This document shows, in pieces, positions 49,046-56,766 of a stretch of 64,000 nt of DNA. The DNA comes from Rhizorhabdus wittichii RW1 (GTDB lineage Bacteria; Pseudomonadota; Alphaproteobacteria; Sphingomonadales; Sphingomonadaceae): NCBI GenBank assembly GCA_000016765.1, contig CP000699.1, positions 2,046,001 to 2,110,000 on the forward strand. The letters are read 5' to 3'. Position 1 is the stretch's first letter. Every line of letters begins with the position of its first letter. Both the position numbers and the translations under genes were made by a program. Below the pieces are notes generated by a model, which did not search any database, was not told the DNA's origin, and saw only the letters and a list, made by a program, of their open reading frames with translations.

Positions 49046-50071
49046 TCATCGCGGCCGATCGATGCCCCGGCGGGCGATCCAGCGGGCGACGCGCCGGGCG
49101 ACGGCGCGGCTGTTGTCGTCCATCATCAGCATGTGCGAATTGCCGGCGACGCCCTGTCGCGGCAGATCGATCCAGGCGGAGGAGGAGGCGCCCCCGGCGC
49201 TCCGCAACATCGCGAAATCGCGCGCGGCACCCGCATATTGATCGCGCCAGCCGGCGTCCTGGTCGACATGGTCGCCCCACAGATAGAGGTGCGGGATGGC
49301 CCGCAGCCGCGCCGCCTGGTCGGGCGACAGCCCGATCCCGCCCGACGGCTCGACCAGGACCAGCGCCGCCACCCGATCCGGCCGGAGCAGCGCCGCCCGC
49401 TCGGCGATCGGCCCCGCCGCGCTGTGCGCGACGACGACGCAGGGACAGGCGCGGTCGTAGAGCGCCGCAGTGCGCGCGACCTCCTCGTCGAGCGGCGGGC
49501 GATAGCGGGGAAAGACCTGCCGCGCGAAGGCGTCGAAGCCGGCGACCGGGAAGCGCCCCGCTGGATAGGGCCGGCGGGCGGCGGGGTCCGCCCGCCACGA
49601 TCCCGGCGGGCCGATCCGGAACGTCTCCCAGAGGAAGGCCTTGTCGCGGATCGCCGGCGGCGCGTCGCCGGCGGCCGGCGGCGCGGGGGGCGTCCGCCCC
49701 GCCTGCCCGCTGTCGGCGACCAGCACCGAATAGCCCATGGCGAGGAAATCGCTCTGCCAGCCGGGCCGCCCGTCGGGCGTCGTCTCATAGGCCGCGCCCG
49801 ACAGCGACCCGCCGGGGATCAGCAGCAGCGGCACGGGCAGGCGCGGCCGCGCCAGCCGCACATAGTGGACATAGACCTGCCCGGTCTCGATCGGCGCCCC
49901 GGGCGCGCCGTGCGATACTTCCCGTCCGGCGACGTAGAAATGGCCGATCGCAGCGATGGCGGGCAGGCCGCCCTCGCCCGCCGCCGCCGCGTGCGAACAG
50001 GCCAGGATCGCCAGGCCGATGCCCGCCCTTCTCCACGGCAACCGTCGCGATTGGCGCCTCGTCCCTTCCAT
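49046..50071 (-). CDS. Exported alpha/beta-hydrolase (esterase-like)
   Basis: 341 aa from ATG 50071; a longer start at 50107 is possible. Signal peptide GIGLAILACSHAAAAG. Alpha/beta-hydrolase elements: oxyanion region LLLIPGGSLSGAAYE, nucleophile elbow VVVAHSAAGPIA (Ser in AHSAAG, a variant of GxSxG), LVLVEPSGGIG for the acid and GNSHMLMMDDNS for the His. Single gene between the TonB receptor and the Lrp gene. Probably hydrolyses an ester or lactone in the periplasm. Confidence 0.82.
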   Translation of the reverse strand: MEGTRRQSRRLPWRRAGIGLAILACSHAAAAGEGGLPAIAAIGHFYVAGREVSHGAPGAPIETGQVYVHYVRLARPRLPVPLLLIPGGSLSGAAYETTPDGRPGWQSDFLAMGYSVLVADSGQAGRTPPAPPAAGDAPPAIRDKAFLWETFRIGPPGSWRADPAARRPYPAGRFPVAGFDAFARQVFPRYRPPLDEEVARTAALYDRACPCVVVAHSAAGPIAERAALLRPDRVAALVLVEPSGGIGLSPDQAARLRAIPHLYLWGDHVDQDAGWRDQYAGAARDFAMLRSAGGASSSAWIDLPRQGVAGNSHMLMMDDNSRAVARRVARWIARRGIDRPR

Positions 50072-50181
50072 CGGACCGATATGCGCCAGGGAGCGACCGG
50101 CGCTCAACCAGCGATGGCGAAGCCAAATCTCTTAATTCGGCCGGAAATCCGATCAAAATTGCGCGGGGCGACGCGAGCGCC

Positions 50182-50652
50182 TCAATCGACGGGCATCTCG
50201 AAGCTGGTCTTCACCCGGTCCATCGCCACATAGGTTCGGAACTTCTTGATGTTGGGATTGGCGAAGAACAGCCGCTTGGTGATCTCCTCATATTCGCTCA
50301 TGTCGGCGACCGAGACGATGACGATGAAATCGACCTCCCCGGTGACATAATAGCATTGCTGGACCTCGGGCGCGGCGGCGAGCGACCGCTTGACCTGGTC
50401 GAGTTCCTCGGGCCGCTCGCTCTCGACCTCGAGTTCGACGATCACCGAGATGGGGCGGCCGATCTTCGACGGCGAGAGCACCGCCATGTTGGCGGTGACG
50501 ATGCCGTCGGCATGCAGCCGGTGGATGCGCCGATGGACCGCCGCCGCCGAGAGATTGACCTGATAGGCGATCTCCCGCTGGCTCGTCATGTTGTCGCGCT
50601 GGAGGATGCGGAGGATCTTGCGATCGAAACTATCGAGATCGGCAGCGGCCAT
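50182..50652 (-). CDS. Lrp/AsnC-family transcriptional regulator
   Basis: 156 aa from ATG 50652 (GCGAGGTG upstream). N-terminal helix-turn-helix LDSFDRKILRILQRDNMTSQREIAYQVNLSAAAVHRRIHRL, then the RAM/AsnC effector domain (CYYVTGEVDFIVIVSVADMSEYEEI). Such regulators sense amino acids. Its place among amino-acid-type genes (dpaL, glycerate pathway, exported amidohydrolase) suggests local control, but it could also be global. Confidence 0.92.
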   Translation of the reverse strand: MAAADLDSFDRKILRILQRDNMTSQREIAYQVNLSAAAVHRRIHRLHADGIVTANMAVLSPSKIGRPISVIVELEVESERPEELDQVKRSLAAAPEVQQCYYVTGEVDFIVIVSVADMSEYEEITKRLFFANPNIKKFRTYVAMDRVKTSFEMPVD

Positions 50653-50725
50653 GGACACCTCGCGCAATTTTTTCTCGCCGGAATAGCCACAGTCATAGCG
50701 AACACGGGCACCACCGCAAAGAAAT

Positions 50726-51550
50726 TCATCCACAGCTGATCGATAGTGGCGTCCGATCACGGCCGAGGCGGATCACCAGGTCCGCGCGATCAGGCATTTC
50801 GGCGAGGATGTGCCGGGTCAGCCGCTCGTAGAAACGGATGAAGCGCTCGACCTCGGCATCGCTCATCACGCCCTGCGCGCCCGCCCCGGCGGCGCGCGCC
50901 AGGCCATGCTCCTGCTCGACCCGCCAGTCGCGCACCGCCTCGAAGCCGGGGGCCGCGAGCAGGACCAGCAGGTCGAGCCGCGCGAACAGCGCCTGATAGT
51001 CGCCGGCCAGCGCGGCGTTGGCCGCGCGGCGCCAGCGGCCGTCCGCATCCTCCTCGCGTTCGAGGTCGTTGACCGGCTCGGCCAGCGCCGCCTCCGCCTC
51101 GGGCCGGGCGCCGACACACCAGCCTTCGAGGATCAGCAGCGCGGTATCACCCGGCGCCGCCTCCCAGGCGTCGGCCGGCGCGCGGTCGTCGCGCGCCTTG
51201 TCGAAGCGGGGCAGCGCCGCCGCCCGCCCCGCGTCGAGCGCGGCGAGGATGTCGAGGCCCAGCGCCACGTCATGGGTGCCGGGAACGCCGCGCACCGCGA
51301 ACAGCGGATGGACGTCGCGGGCGAGCGCCATGCGCTCCGCCCGGGTGCGGTAGAGATCGTCGATCGACAGCACCGCCGTCGCCACGCCCCGCGCCCGCAT
51401 GCGATCGGCGAGCGCCTCGGACAGGGTCGACTTGCCGCTCCCCTGCGCGCCGCAGATGCCGAGGACGAAGGGCCGCCGCACCGACCTGTCCATGGCGTCC
51501 CGCACCGCCGCCTCGACCGCGGCGAGCGTGGTGCCGGGCTCAGGCGACAC
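50726..51550 (-). CDS. D-glycerate 3-kinase-like P-loop kinase
   Basis: 274 aa, GTG start 11 bp inside the upstream dehydrogenase gene. Walker A is GICGAQGSGKSTLSEA. TAVLSIDDLYRTRAERM and LPRFDKARDDRAP are features of the GLYK-like (plant/cyanobacterial/YfdR-type) glycerate 3-kinase group, and LLILEGWCVGARP is the Walker B-like strand. It would phosphorylate glycerate to 3-phosphoglycerate. Coupling to a hydroxypyruvate/glyoxylate reductase makes this assignment likely. Confidence 0.85.
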   Translation of the reverse strand: MSPEPGTTLAAVEAAVRDAMDRSVRRPFVLGICGAQGSGKSTLSEALADRMRARGVATAVLSIDDLYRTRAERMALARDVHPLFAVRGVPGTHDVALGLDILAALDAGRAAALPRFDKARDDRAPADAWEAAPGDTALLILEGWCVGARPEAEAALAEPVNDLEREEDADGRWRRAANAALAGDYQALFARLDLLVLLAAPGFEAVRDWRVEQEHGLARAAGAGAQGVMSDAEVERFIRFYERLTRHILAEMPDRADLVIRLGRDRTPLSISCG

Positions 51551-52499
51551 GGTTGGGCGGCTCGCGGCCGTCGAGCAGCGCTTCGAGGTTGAGCACCGCC
51601 TGGCGCCCCATCGCCTCGCGCGTCTCGATCGTCGCGCTGCCGAGATGCGGCAGCAGCACGAGATTGGGGGCCGCCAGCAGCAGCGGGTTCACCGCCGGCT
51701 CGCCCTGGTAGACGTCGAGCCCGGCGCCGCCGATCCGGCCCTGCGCCAGCGCCTCGGCGAGCGCCGCCTCGTCGACCACGGTGCCGCGCGCGGTGTTGAT
51801 CAGCACCGCGTCGGGCTTCATCCGCGCGAGCATCGCGGCGTCGATCAGATGATGGGTCTCGGCCCCGCCCGGGCAATGGAGCGAGACGATGTCCGCCTCG
51901 GCCACCAGATCGGCGACCGAGGCGCAATAGCGCGCGTCGAGCGGATCGGACGCCGGATCGAGCGGACGGCGGCTGTGATAGGCCAGCCGCACGCCGAGCG
52001 CCGCCTGCGCGCGCCGCGCGGTCTCCTGCGCGATCCGGCCATAGCCGATCAGGCCCAGCGTCCGGCCCTGCATCGACCGGCCGAGCAGATGGGTCGGCCG
52101 CCAGCCCGTCCAGCCGCCGGAGCGCAGCTCGCGCTCGCCCTCGCCGGCGCGGCGGGCGACCATCAGCATCAGCAGCACCGCCAGTTCGGCGGTGGCGTCG
52201 GTCAGCACGTCGGGGGTGTTGGTGACGGCGATCCCGGCCGCGCGCGCCGCCGCAAGGTCGATATGCTCGATCCCCGCGCCGTAATTGGCGAGGATGCGCG
52301 CGCCGCCGCCCCGGCCGATCACCTCGGCGTCGATCCGGTCGGAGACGGTGGGGCAGACGACGTCGAAGGCGCGGATCGCCTCCGCCAGCTCCTGCCGGCT
52401 CATCGGCCGGTCGCTCTCGTTGCGGTGCAGGTCGTGGCGCGCCGCCAGTTCCTCCTCGACGGCCTCCGGCCAACGCCGGGTCAGCAATATCCGCGCCAC
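51540..52499 (-). CDS. D-2-hydroxyacid dehydrogenase (glyoxylate/hydroxypyruvate reductase type)
   Basis: 319 aa. NAD(P)-binding LGLIGYGRIAQETARRAQA, catalytic Arg in INTARGTVVDE, Glu in GAGLDVYQGEP, and His in LLPHLGSAT. HSRRP after the second Rossmann strand favours NADPH, as in GhrB/GRHPR-type reductases. With the glycerate kinase encoded immediately downstream it forms a hydroxypyruvate to glycerate to 3-phosphoglycerate route. Confidence 0.9.
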   Translation of the reverse strand: MARILLTRRWPEAVEEELAARHDLHRNESDRPMSRQELAEAIRAFDVVCPTVSDRIDAEVIGRGGGARILANYGAGIEHIDLAAARAAGIAVTNTPDVLTDATAELAVLLMLMVARRAGEGERELRSGGWTGWRPTHLLGRSMQGRTLGLIGYGRIAQETARRAQAALGVRLAYHSRRPLDPASDPLDARYCASVADLVAEADIVSLHCPGGAETHHLIDAAMLARMKPDAVLINTARGTVVDEAALAEALAQGRIGGAGLDVYQGEPAVNPLLLAAPNLVLLPHLGSATIETREAMGRQAVLNLEALLDGREPPNRVA

Positions 52500-52533
52500 C
52501 CTCTCTCCTTCCGTCGCTCGATCGATCGTGGGG

Positions 52534-53490
52534 TCAGGCGTCCCGGCCGCCGGCCGCCAGCAGCGTGTCGCGGGGGAACTCGCCGAAGCGCAGCCGGTAG
52601 GCCTGCGAGAAACGGCCGAGATGGAAGAAGCCGTAGCGGGTCGCCGCCTCGGTCACCGAGCCCGCCTCGCCATTGCCCAGCGCCGCGTGGACCGCGTCCA
52701 GCCGCAGGTCCCGGAACCGCGCCATCGGCGAGACGCCGCGGAACGTCTGGAAATTCGCCGACAGCGTGCGCGGCGTGCTCCGCACCGCCTCGACCAGATC
52801 GGTGAGGGTGATCGCCTCGCCGAGATTCTGCCGCATATGGGCTTCGGCCCGGCGGATCGAGGCGGGCAGCGGCGCCGCGGCGCCATGGTCGGAATGGTGC
52901 AGCAGCAGGTGGCGGATCAGCAGGTCGAGGACCGCGCCGTCGGTCCCGGCCATGCGGCCCGCCGTCGCCTGCGTCATGATGTAGCGGACCAGCTCCAGCG
53001 TCCCGCAGCCGCCCCGGTCCAGCCGGAAGGTGCGGTCGAAGCGGATCGGTCCGCTGTCGGTGCCCGCCGCCCTGGCGACGGCGGCGCGCGGGATGCGCAT
53101 GATCAGCTGCCGGCTGTCGCCCGACCAGCGAAGCCGGCGGCCGGCGAGATTCTCCAGCAGCACCGCGTCGCCCTCCTCCGCGACGAAGCCGCCATCGTCG
53201 TCCTCGACCTCCAGCCTGCCGCGCAGCACGACCTGGAACAGCAGATGCGCGGGCAGCCGGCGCGGCGCGATCGACACGGCGGCGCCGTAGCGGAGCAACA
53301 CCAGCGGCAAGGCCCCGACGCTGGCGGTCCGCAGCTCGACCGCGAGCGGCGCGTCCTCCATCACCGCGAGGTCATGGTCGCTCAGCGCGCCGCCCACGAG
53401 CCGCCGCGCGCCCGCCAGGGTCGACTCCTCCATCGCCCGCAGGCGGTGCAGCGCGCGGTGCTCATCCTTCAGCAGGGCGAACTGGCCCAT
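52534..53490 (-). CDS. AraC-family transcriptional regulator
   Basis: 318 aa from ATG 53490, with AGGAGCC upstream. The C-terminal AraC double helix-turn-helix is at about residues 225-310 (ITLTDLVEAVRSTPRTLSANFQTFRGVSPM, then SVTEAATRYGFFHLGRFSQAYRLRFGEFP). The N-terminal part is a cupin-like ligand domain as in regulators of benzoate, anthranilate or other dioxygenase operons. It diverges from the Rieske alpha/beta operon and most probably activates it. Confidence 0.92.
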   Translation of the reverse strand: MGQFALLKDEHRALHRLRAMEESTLAGARRLVGGALSDHDLAVMEDAPLAVELRTASVGALPLVLLRYGAAVSIAPRRLPAHLLFQVVLRGRLEVEDDDGGFVAEEGDAVLLENLAGRRLRWSGDSRQLIMRIPRAAVARAAGTDSGPIRFDRTFRLDRGGCGTLELVRYIMTQATAGRMAGTDGAVLDLLIRHLLLHHSDHGAAAPLPASIRRAEAHMRQNLGEAITLTDLVEAVRSTPRTLSANFQTFRGVSPMARFRDLRLDAVHAALGNGEAGSVTEAATRYGFFHLGRFSQAYRLRFGEFPRDTLLAAGGRDA

Positions 53491-53526
53491 GGCGGCTCCT
53501 GACCTGATTCCCGCACTATACGGATG

Positions 53527-53566
53527 ATATCCGCTAATCGCGGATATTGCGGAAGCGATTAATCGC
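53527..53566. promoter_or_regulatory. Inverted repeats between AraC gene and Rieske dioxygenase operon
   Basis: Two symmetric elements in the 111-bp divergent gap: ATATCCGC-TAATC-GCGGATAT (53527-53547, perfect 8-bp arms) and the 12-bp palindrome GCGATTAATCGC (53555-53566). They lie 35-75 bp before the dioxygenase start and are probable regulator sites or promoter parts. Confidence 0.6.
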
Positions 53567-53601
53567 GCAGCCTCCTTCCAACGACAAGGGAGGTTGCAGG
53601 A

Positions 53602-54912
53602 ATGACCGACGATATGCTCGCCGCGCTGGTGAGACCCGACAAGGTCCACAAGCGCGTCTATACAGATCCGGCGATCTTCGACCTGGAGATGGAGCGCATC
53701 TTCGGCCAGGCCTGGATCTATGTCGGGCATGCCAGCCAGGTCCCGAAGCCCGGCGACTATTGGACCGCGCTGATCGGGCGCGAGCCGGTGGTGATGGTAC
53801 GCGACCGGGACGGCGCGATCCGCGTCCTCTACAATCGCTGCCCGCACAAGGGCGCCAAGCTGGTGGCGGACGGCTGCGGCCATGCCGGCCCACTGTTCCG
53901 CTGCCCCTATCATGCCTGGACCTTCACCCTGGACGGCCGCCTCCGCGGCGTCCCCTTCCGCCAGGGCTATGCCGACACCGGCTTCTCGCTCGACGATCCC
54001 GAATTCTCGATGCGCCCGGTCGCGCGGGTCGCGGAGCGGCGCGGCTTCGTCTTCTGCTCGCTGGCCGAGGACGGGCCGGGGCTGGAGGACTATCTGGGCG
54101 GCGCGCTGGCGAGCATCGACAATTTCGCCGACCGCGCGCCCGAAGGCGAGGTCGAGGTGGCCGGCGGCGTGATGCGGGTGATGCAGCAGAGCAACTGGAA
54201 GATATTCTTCGAGAATCTCAACGACACCGGCCATCCGCAGGCGACCCACGAAAGCTCCTTCGCCGCCGCGCGGCGGACGGTGCGCGAGAAGCTGGGCGGC
54301 AAGACGCCGTTCCAGCTCCACATCATCGAAGGCAATGGCGAGCCCAACAGCTTCTGGGAGAGCCTGGAGCTGCGCTGCTACGACCATGGCCACAGCTATA
54401 TGGACGCGATCTTCAACGCGCCCACCGACGCGATCAGCCTCGAATATCGCGACCAGCTCGTGGCCGCCCATGGCGCCGAGCGGGCACAGGCGATCCTGTC
54501 GATGAACCGCCACAACACGATCATCTATCCGAGCTGCTCGCCGCACACCGGCTTCCAGCAGCTCCGGGTGATCCGGCCGGTCTCGATCGACCGGACGCTG
54601 GTCGAGATCTTCACCTTCCGGCTGAAGGGCACGTCCGACGCCTTCTTCCAGCGGACGATCAGCTACACCAACATCGTCAACTCGCCCTCCTCGACGGTGA
54701 TGGTCGACGACGTCGAGGTCTATCGGCGCTGCCAGGAGGGCATGGCGTCGGACGGCGGCGACTGGATCAGCCAGCACCGCATGGCCGGCCACGACACGCC
54801 GTTCGAGGGCGGGGTGCTGGGCGCCGGGATCAGCGAGGTGCCGATGCGCAACCAGTTCCGCGCCTGGTCGGCCTATATGGGGCCCGCTAATATCGGGAAG
54901 GCCGCGGCATGA
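53602..54912 (+). CDS. Rieske aromatic-ring dioxygenase, alpha (large) subunit
   Basis: 436 aa. Rieske ligands C80-x-H82 (NRCPHKGAKL) and C101-x2-H104 (RCPYHAWTF). The catalytic iron triad is near 208-216 (NDTGHPQATH; D208, H211, H216). The length and the following beta-subunit gene place it among benzoate/anthranilate/salicylate-type hydroxylating dioxygenases. The electron-transfer reductase and ferredoxin are not in this operon. GGTTGCAGG precedes the start. Substrate unknown. Confidence 0.92.
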   Translation: MTDDMLAALVRPDKVHKRVYTDPAIFDLEMERIFGQAWIYVGHASQVPKPGDYWTALIGREPVVMVRDRDGAIRVLYNRCPHKGAKLVADGCGHAGPLFRCPYHAWTFTLDGRLRGVPFRQGYADTGFSLDDPEFSMRPVARVAERRGFVFCSLAEDGPGLEDYLGGALASIDNFADRAPEGEVEVAGGVMRVMQQSNWKIFFENLNDTGHPQATHESSFAAARRTVREKLGGKTPFQLHIIEGNGEPNSFWESLELRCYDHGHSYMDAIFNAPTDAISLEYRDQLVAAHGAERAQAILSMNRHNTIIYPSCSPHTGFQQLRVIRPVSIDRTLVEIFTFRLKGTSDAFFQRTISYTNIVNSPSSTVMVDDVEVYRRCQEGMASDGGDWISQHRMAGHDTPFEGGVLGAGISEVPMRNQFRAWSAYMGPANIGKAAA

Positions 54913-55397
54913 TCGCCGATCCGCTGCTGACCCACGCCGCCGCCGACTATCTCTTCCGCGAGGCCGAGCTTCTCGACGGCCGGCGGTGGGAGGAATGGGA
55001 CGCGCTGTTCGCCGAGGACGGCATGTACTGGGTGCCGCTCCGCCACGACCAGCAGGACCCGTTCAACCATGCCTCGCTGTTCTACGAGGACGCGATCCTG
55101 CGCGACGTGCGCCGGCGGCGGCTGGAGGAAAAGCATGCCTGGTCGCAGCAGCCGGTGACGCGGACGGCGCACATCGTCGGCAACGTCCGGATCGTCGCGC
55201 AGGACGGCGCGGGCCTGCGGGTGCGATCGGCCTTCCAGATCACCGAATGGCGCCAGGGCCGCGACCAGCGCCAGCTTGCCGGCCATTACACCCATGACCT
55301 CGTCGGCGCCGGGCCGGACGACTGGCGGATCGCGCTGAAGCGGGTCGACCTGATCAACTGCGACGGCATCCAGGACCCTTATGAGGTGTTCCTGTGA
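54909..55397 (+). CDS. Rieske dioxygenase beta (small) subunit
   Basis: 162 aa, SnoaL/NTF2-like fold. It begins with AAADYLFREAELLDGRRWEEWDALFAEDGMYWVPLR and has the conserved hydrophobic ending DDWRIALKRVDLINCDG. Its ATG overlaps the alpha-subunit stop. It builds the alpha3-beta3 hexamer and has no catalytic centre of its own. Confidence 0.92.
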   Translation: MIADPLLTHAAADYLFREAELLDGRRWEEWDALFAEDGMYWVPLRHDQQDPFNHASLFYEDAILRDVRRRRLEEKHAWSQQPVTRTAHIVGNVRIVAQDGAGLRVRSAFQITEWRQGRDQRQLAGHYTHDLVGAGPDDWRIALKRVDLINCDGIQDPYEVFL

Positions 55398-55978
55398 AGA
55401 CCGCCGTGCTCGCGCTCCATTATCAGAACGAGGTGCTGCACCCCGACGGCCGCATCCGCCTCGGCGTCGCCGAGGGCGCTCCGGGACGCGACGCCGTGGT
55501 CGAGGCCGCCGGCCGCCTGCTCGCCGCCGCCCGCCGGCGCGGCCTGCCGCTCGTCCATGTCCGCATCGCCTTCCCGCCCGGCCATGAAGGCGTCGTCCAG
55601 AACGCGCCGATCTTCCGCAACGTCGTCGCCTCGGGCGCGATGGAGGAAGGAAGCTGGGGCGCGGCCTTCCACGACGGGCTCGGCCCGTTGCCGGGCGAGG
55701 CCGTCGTCACCCATGGCCGGGTCAACGCCTTCTACGATTCGGACCTCGAACAGGTGCTGGCCGGCATCGGCGCGGAGCGGCTGATCCTCGCCGGGGTGGC
55801 GACCAACTCGGTCGTCGAGCACAGCGCCCGCCACGCCGCCGACATGGGCTATGCCGTGGCGCTGGCGGCGGACGCCTGCTCGGCGGGGCAGCCGCATCTC
55901 CACCAGGCGGCGCTCGACAATATCGCGCTGCTCGGCGAGGTCTCGACCGTCGCGGCGCTGCTGGAGCAGGACGCATGA
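55394..55978 (+). CDS. Isochorismatase-fold protein lacking the cysteine-hydrolase triad
   Basis: 194 aa, GTG start overlapping the beta-subunit stop. The fold is recognisable from LALHYQNEV, the GAERLILAGVATNS block and HAADMGYAVALAADAC. In active cysteine hydrolases of this family the first block is D-x-Q-N and the last has a Cys after VATN. Here the Asp is His (HYQN) and the Cys position is Val (VATNSVVEH). It is therefore either a lyase-like member without cysteine chemistry, as in true isochorismatases, or a pseudoenzyme. The operon context suggests work on a dioxygenase product. Confidence 0.8.
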   Translation: MKTAVLALHYQNEVLHPDGRIRLGVAEGAPGRDAVVEAAGRLLAAARRRGLPLVHVRIAFPPGHEGVVQNAPIFRNVVASGAMEEGSWGAAFHDGLGPLPGEAVVTHGRVNAFYDSDLEQVLAGIGAERLILAGVATNSVVEHSARHAADMGYAVALAADACSAGQPHLHQAALDNIALLGEVSTVAALLEQDA

Positions 55979-56766
55979 TATCGCTCGACGGCAAGGTCGC
56001 GATCGTGACCGGCGCGACGCAGGGCCTCGGCGCCGGCATCGCCGGCTCGCTCCACGCGGCGGGCGCTTCGGTGCTCGTCACCGGCCGCGATGCCGAGCGC
56101 GGGGCGGCGGTGGTTGCGGCGCTGGGCGAGCGGGCCGCCTTCGTCGCCGCAGACATCGCCCAGGACGAGGGCGTCACGACCTGCCTCGATGCCGCGCTGG
56201 CGCGGTTCGGGCGGCTCGACATCCTCGTCAACAACGCCTGTCTCTATGCCGATCCCGGCCTCGGCGCGAGCCGCGAGGAATGGCACCGCTCGCTCGACGT
56301 CAATCTGGTCGGCCCGGCGCTGCTGATCGCCGGGGCGGCCGGGCATCTGCCATCGCCGGGCGGCGTGATCGTCAACATCGGCAGCGTCGGCGGCAAATTC
56401 GGCGCGGCCGGGCGGCTGCTCTACCCGGCATCGAAGGCCGCGCTGATGCAGCTCACCAAGAGCGCGGCGGTGACGCTCGCCCCGCGCGGCATCCGCGTGC
56501 TCACCGTCTCGCCCGCCTGGACCTGGTCCCCGGCGCTGGCCGGCATGGCGGGCAGCGAGCAGCGCGCCGACGCGGTGGGCGCGCGCACCCATCCGCTCGG
56601 CCGGGTGGGCCGCGACGCCGATGTCGGCGACGTGGTGGTCTTCGCCTGTTCGGACATGGCCCGCTTCATGACCGGCGTCGACCTGCCCGTCGACGGCGGC
56701 TATTCGATCCTGGGCCCCGACCAGGGGCTGGGCCCGCGTCCATGGTTCGAGGGAGGGGAACAATGA
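55975..56766 (+). CDS. SDR-family dehydrogenase
   Basis: 263 aa. IVTGATQGLGAGIA cofactor motif, LVNNACLYADPG, Ser in NIGSVGGKFG, Tyr and Lys in LLYPASKAALM, ending VDLPVDGGYS. Coupled to its neighbours at both ends by ATGA overlaps. Position two genes after a Rieske dioxygenase suggests a cis-dihydrodiol or related dehydrogenase. Confidence 0.88.
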   Translation: MISLDGKVAIVTGATQGLGAGIAGSLHAAGASVLVTGRDAERGAAVVAALGERAAFVAADIAQDEGVTTCLDAALARFGRLDILVNNACLYADPGLGASREEWHRSLDVNLVGPALLIAGAAGHLPSPGGVIVNIGSVGGKFGAAGRLLYPASKAALMQLTKSAAVTLAPRGIRVLTVSPAWTWSPALAGMAGSEQRADAVGARTHPLGRVGRDADVGDVVVFACSDMARFMTGVDLPVDGGYSILGPDQGLGPRPWFEGGEQ

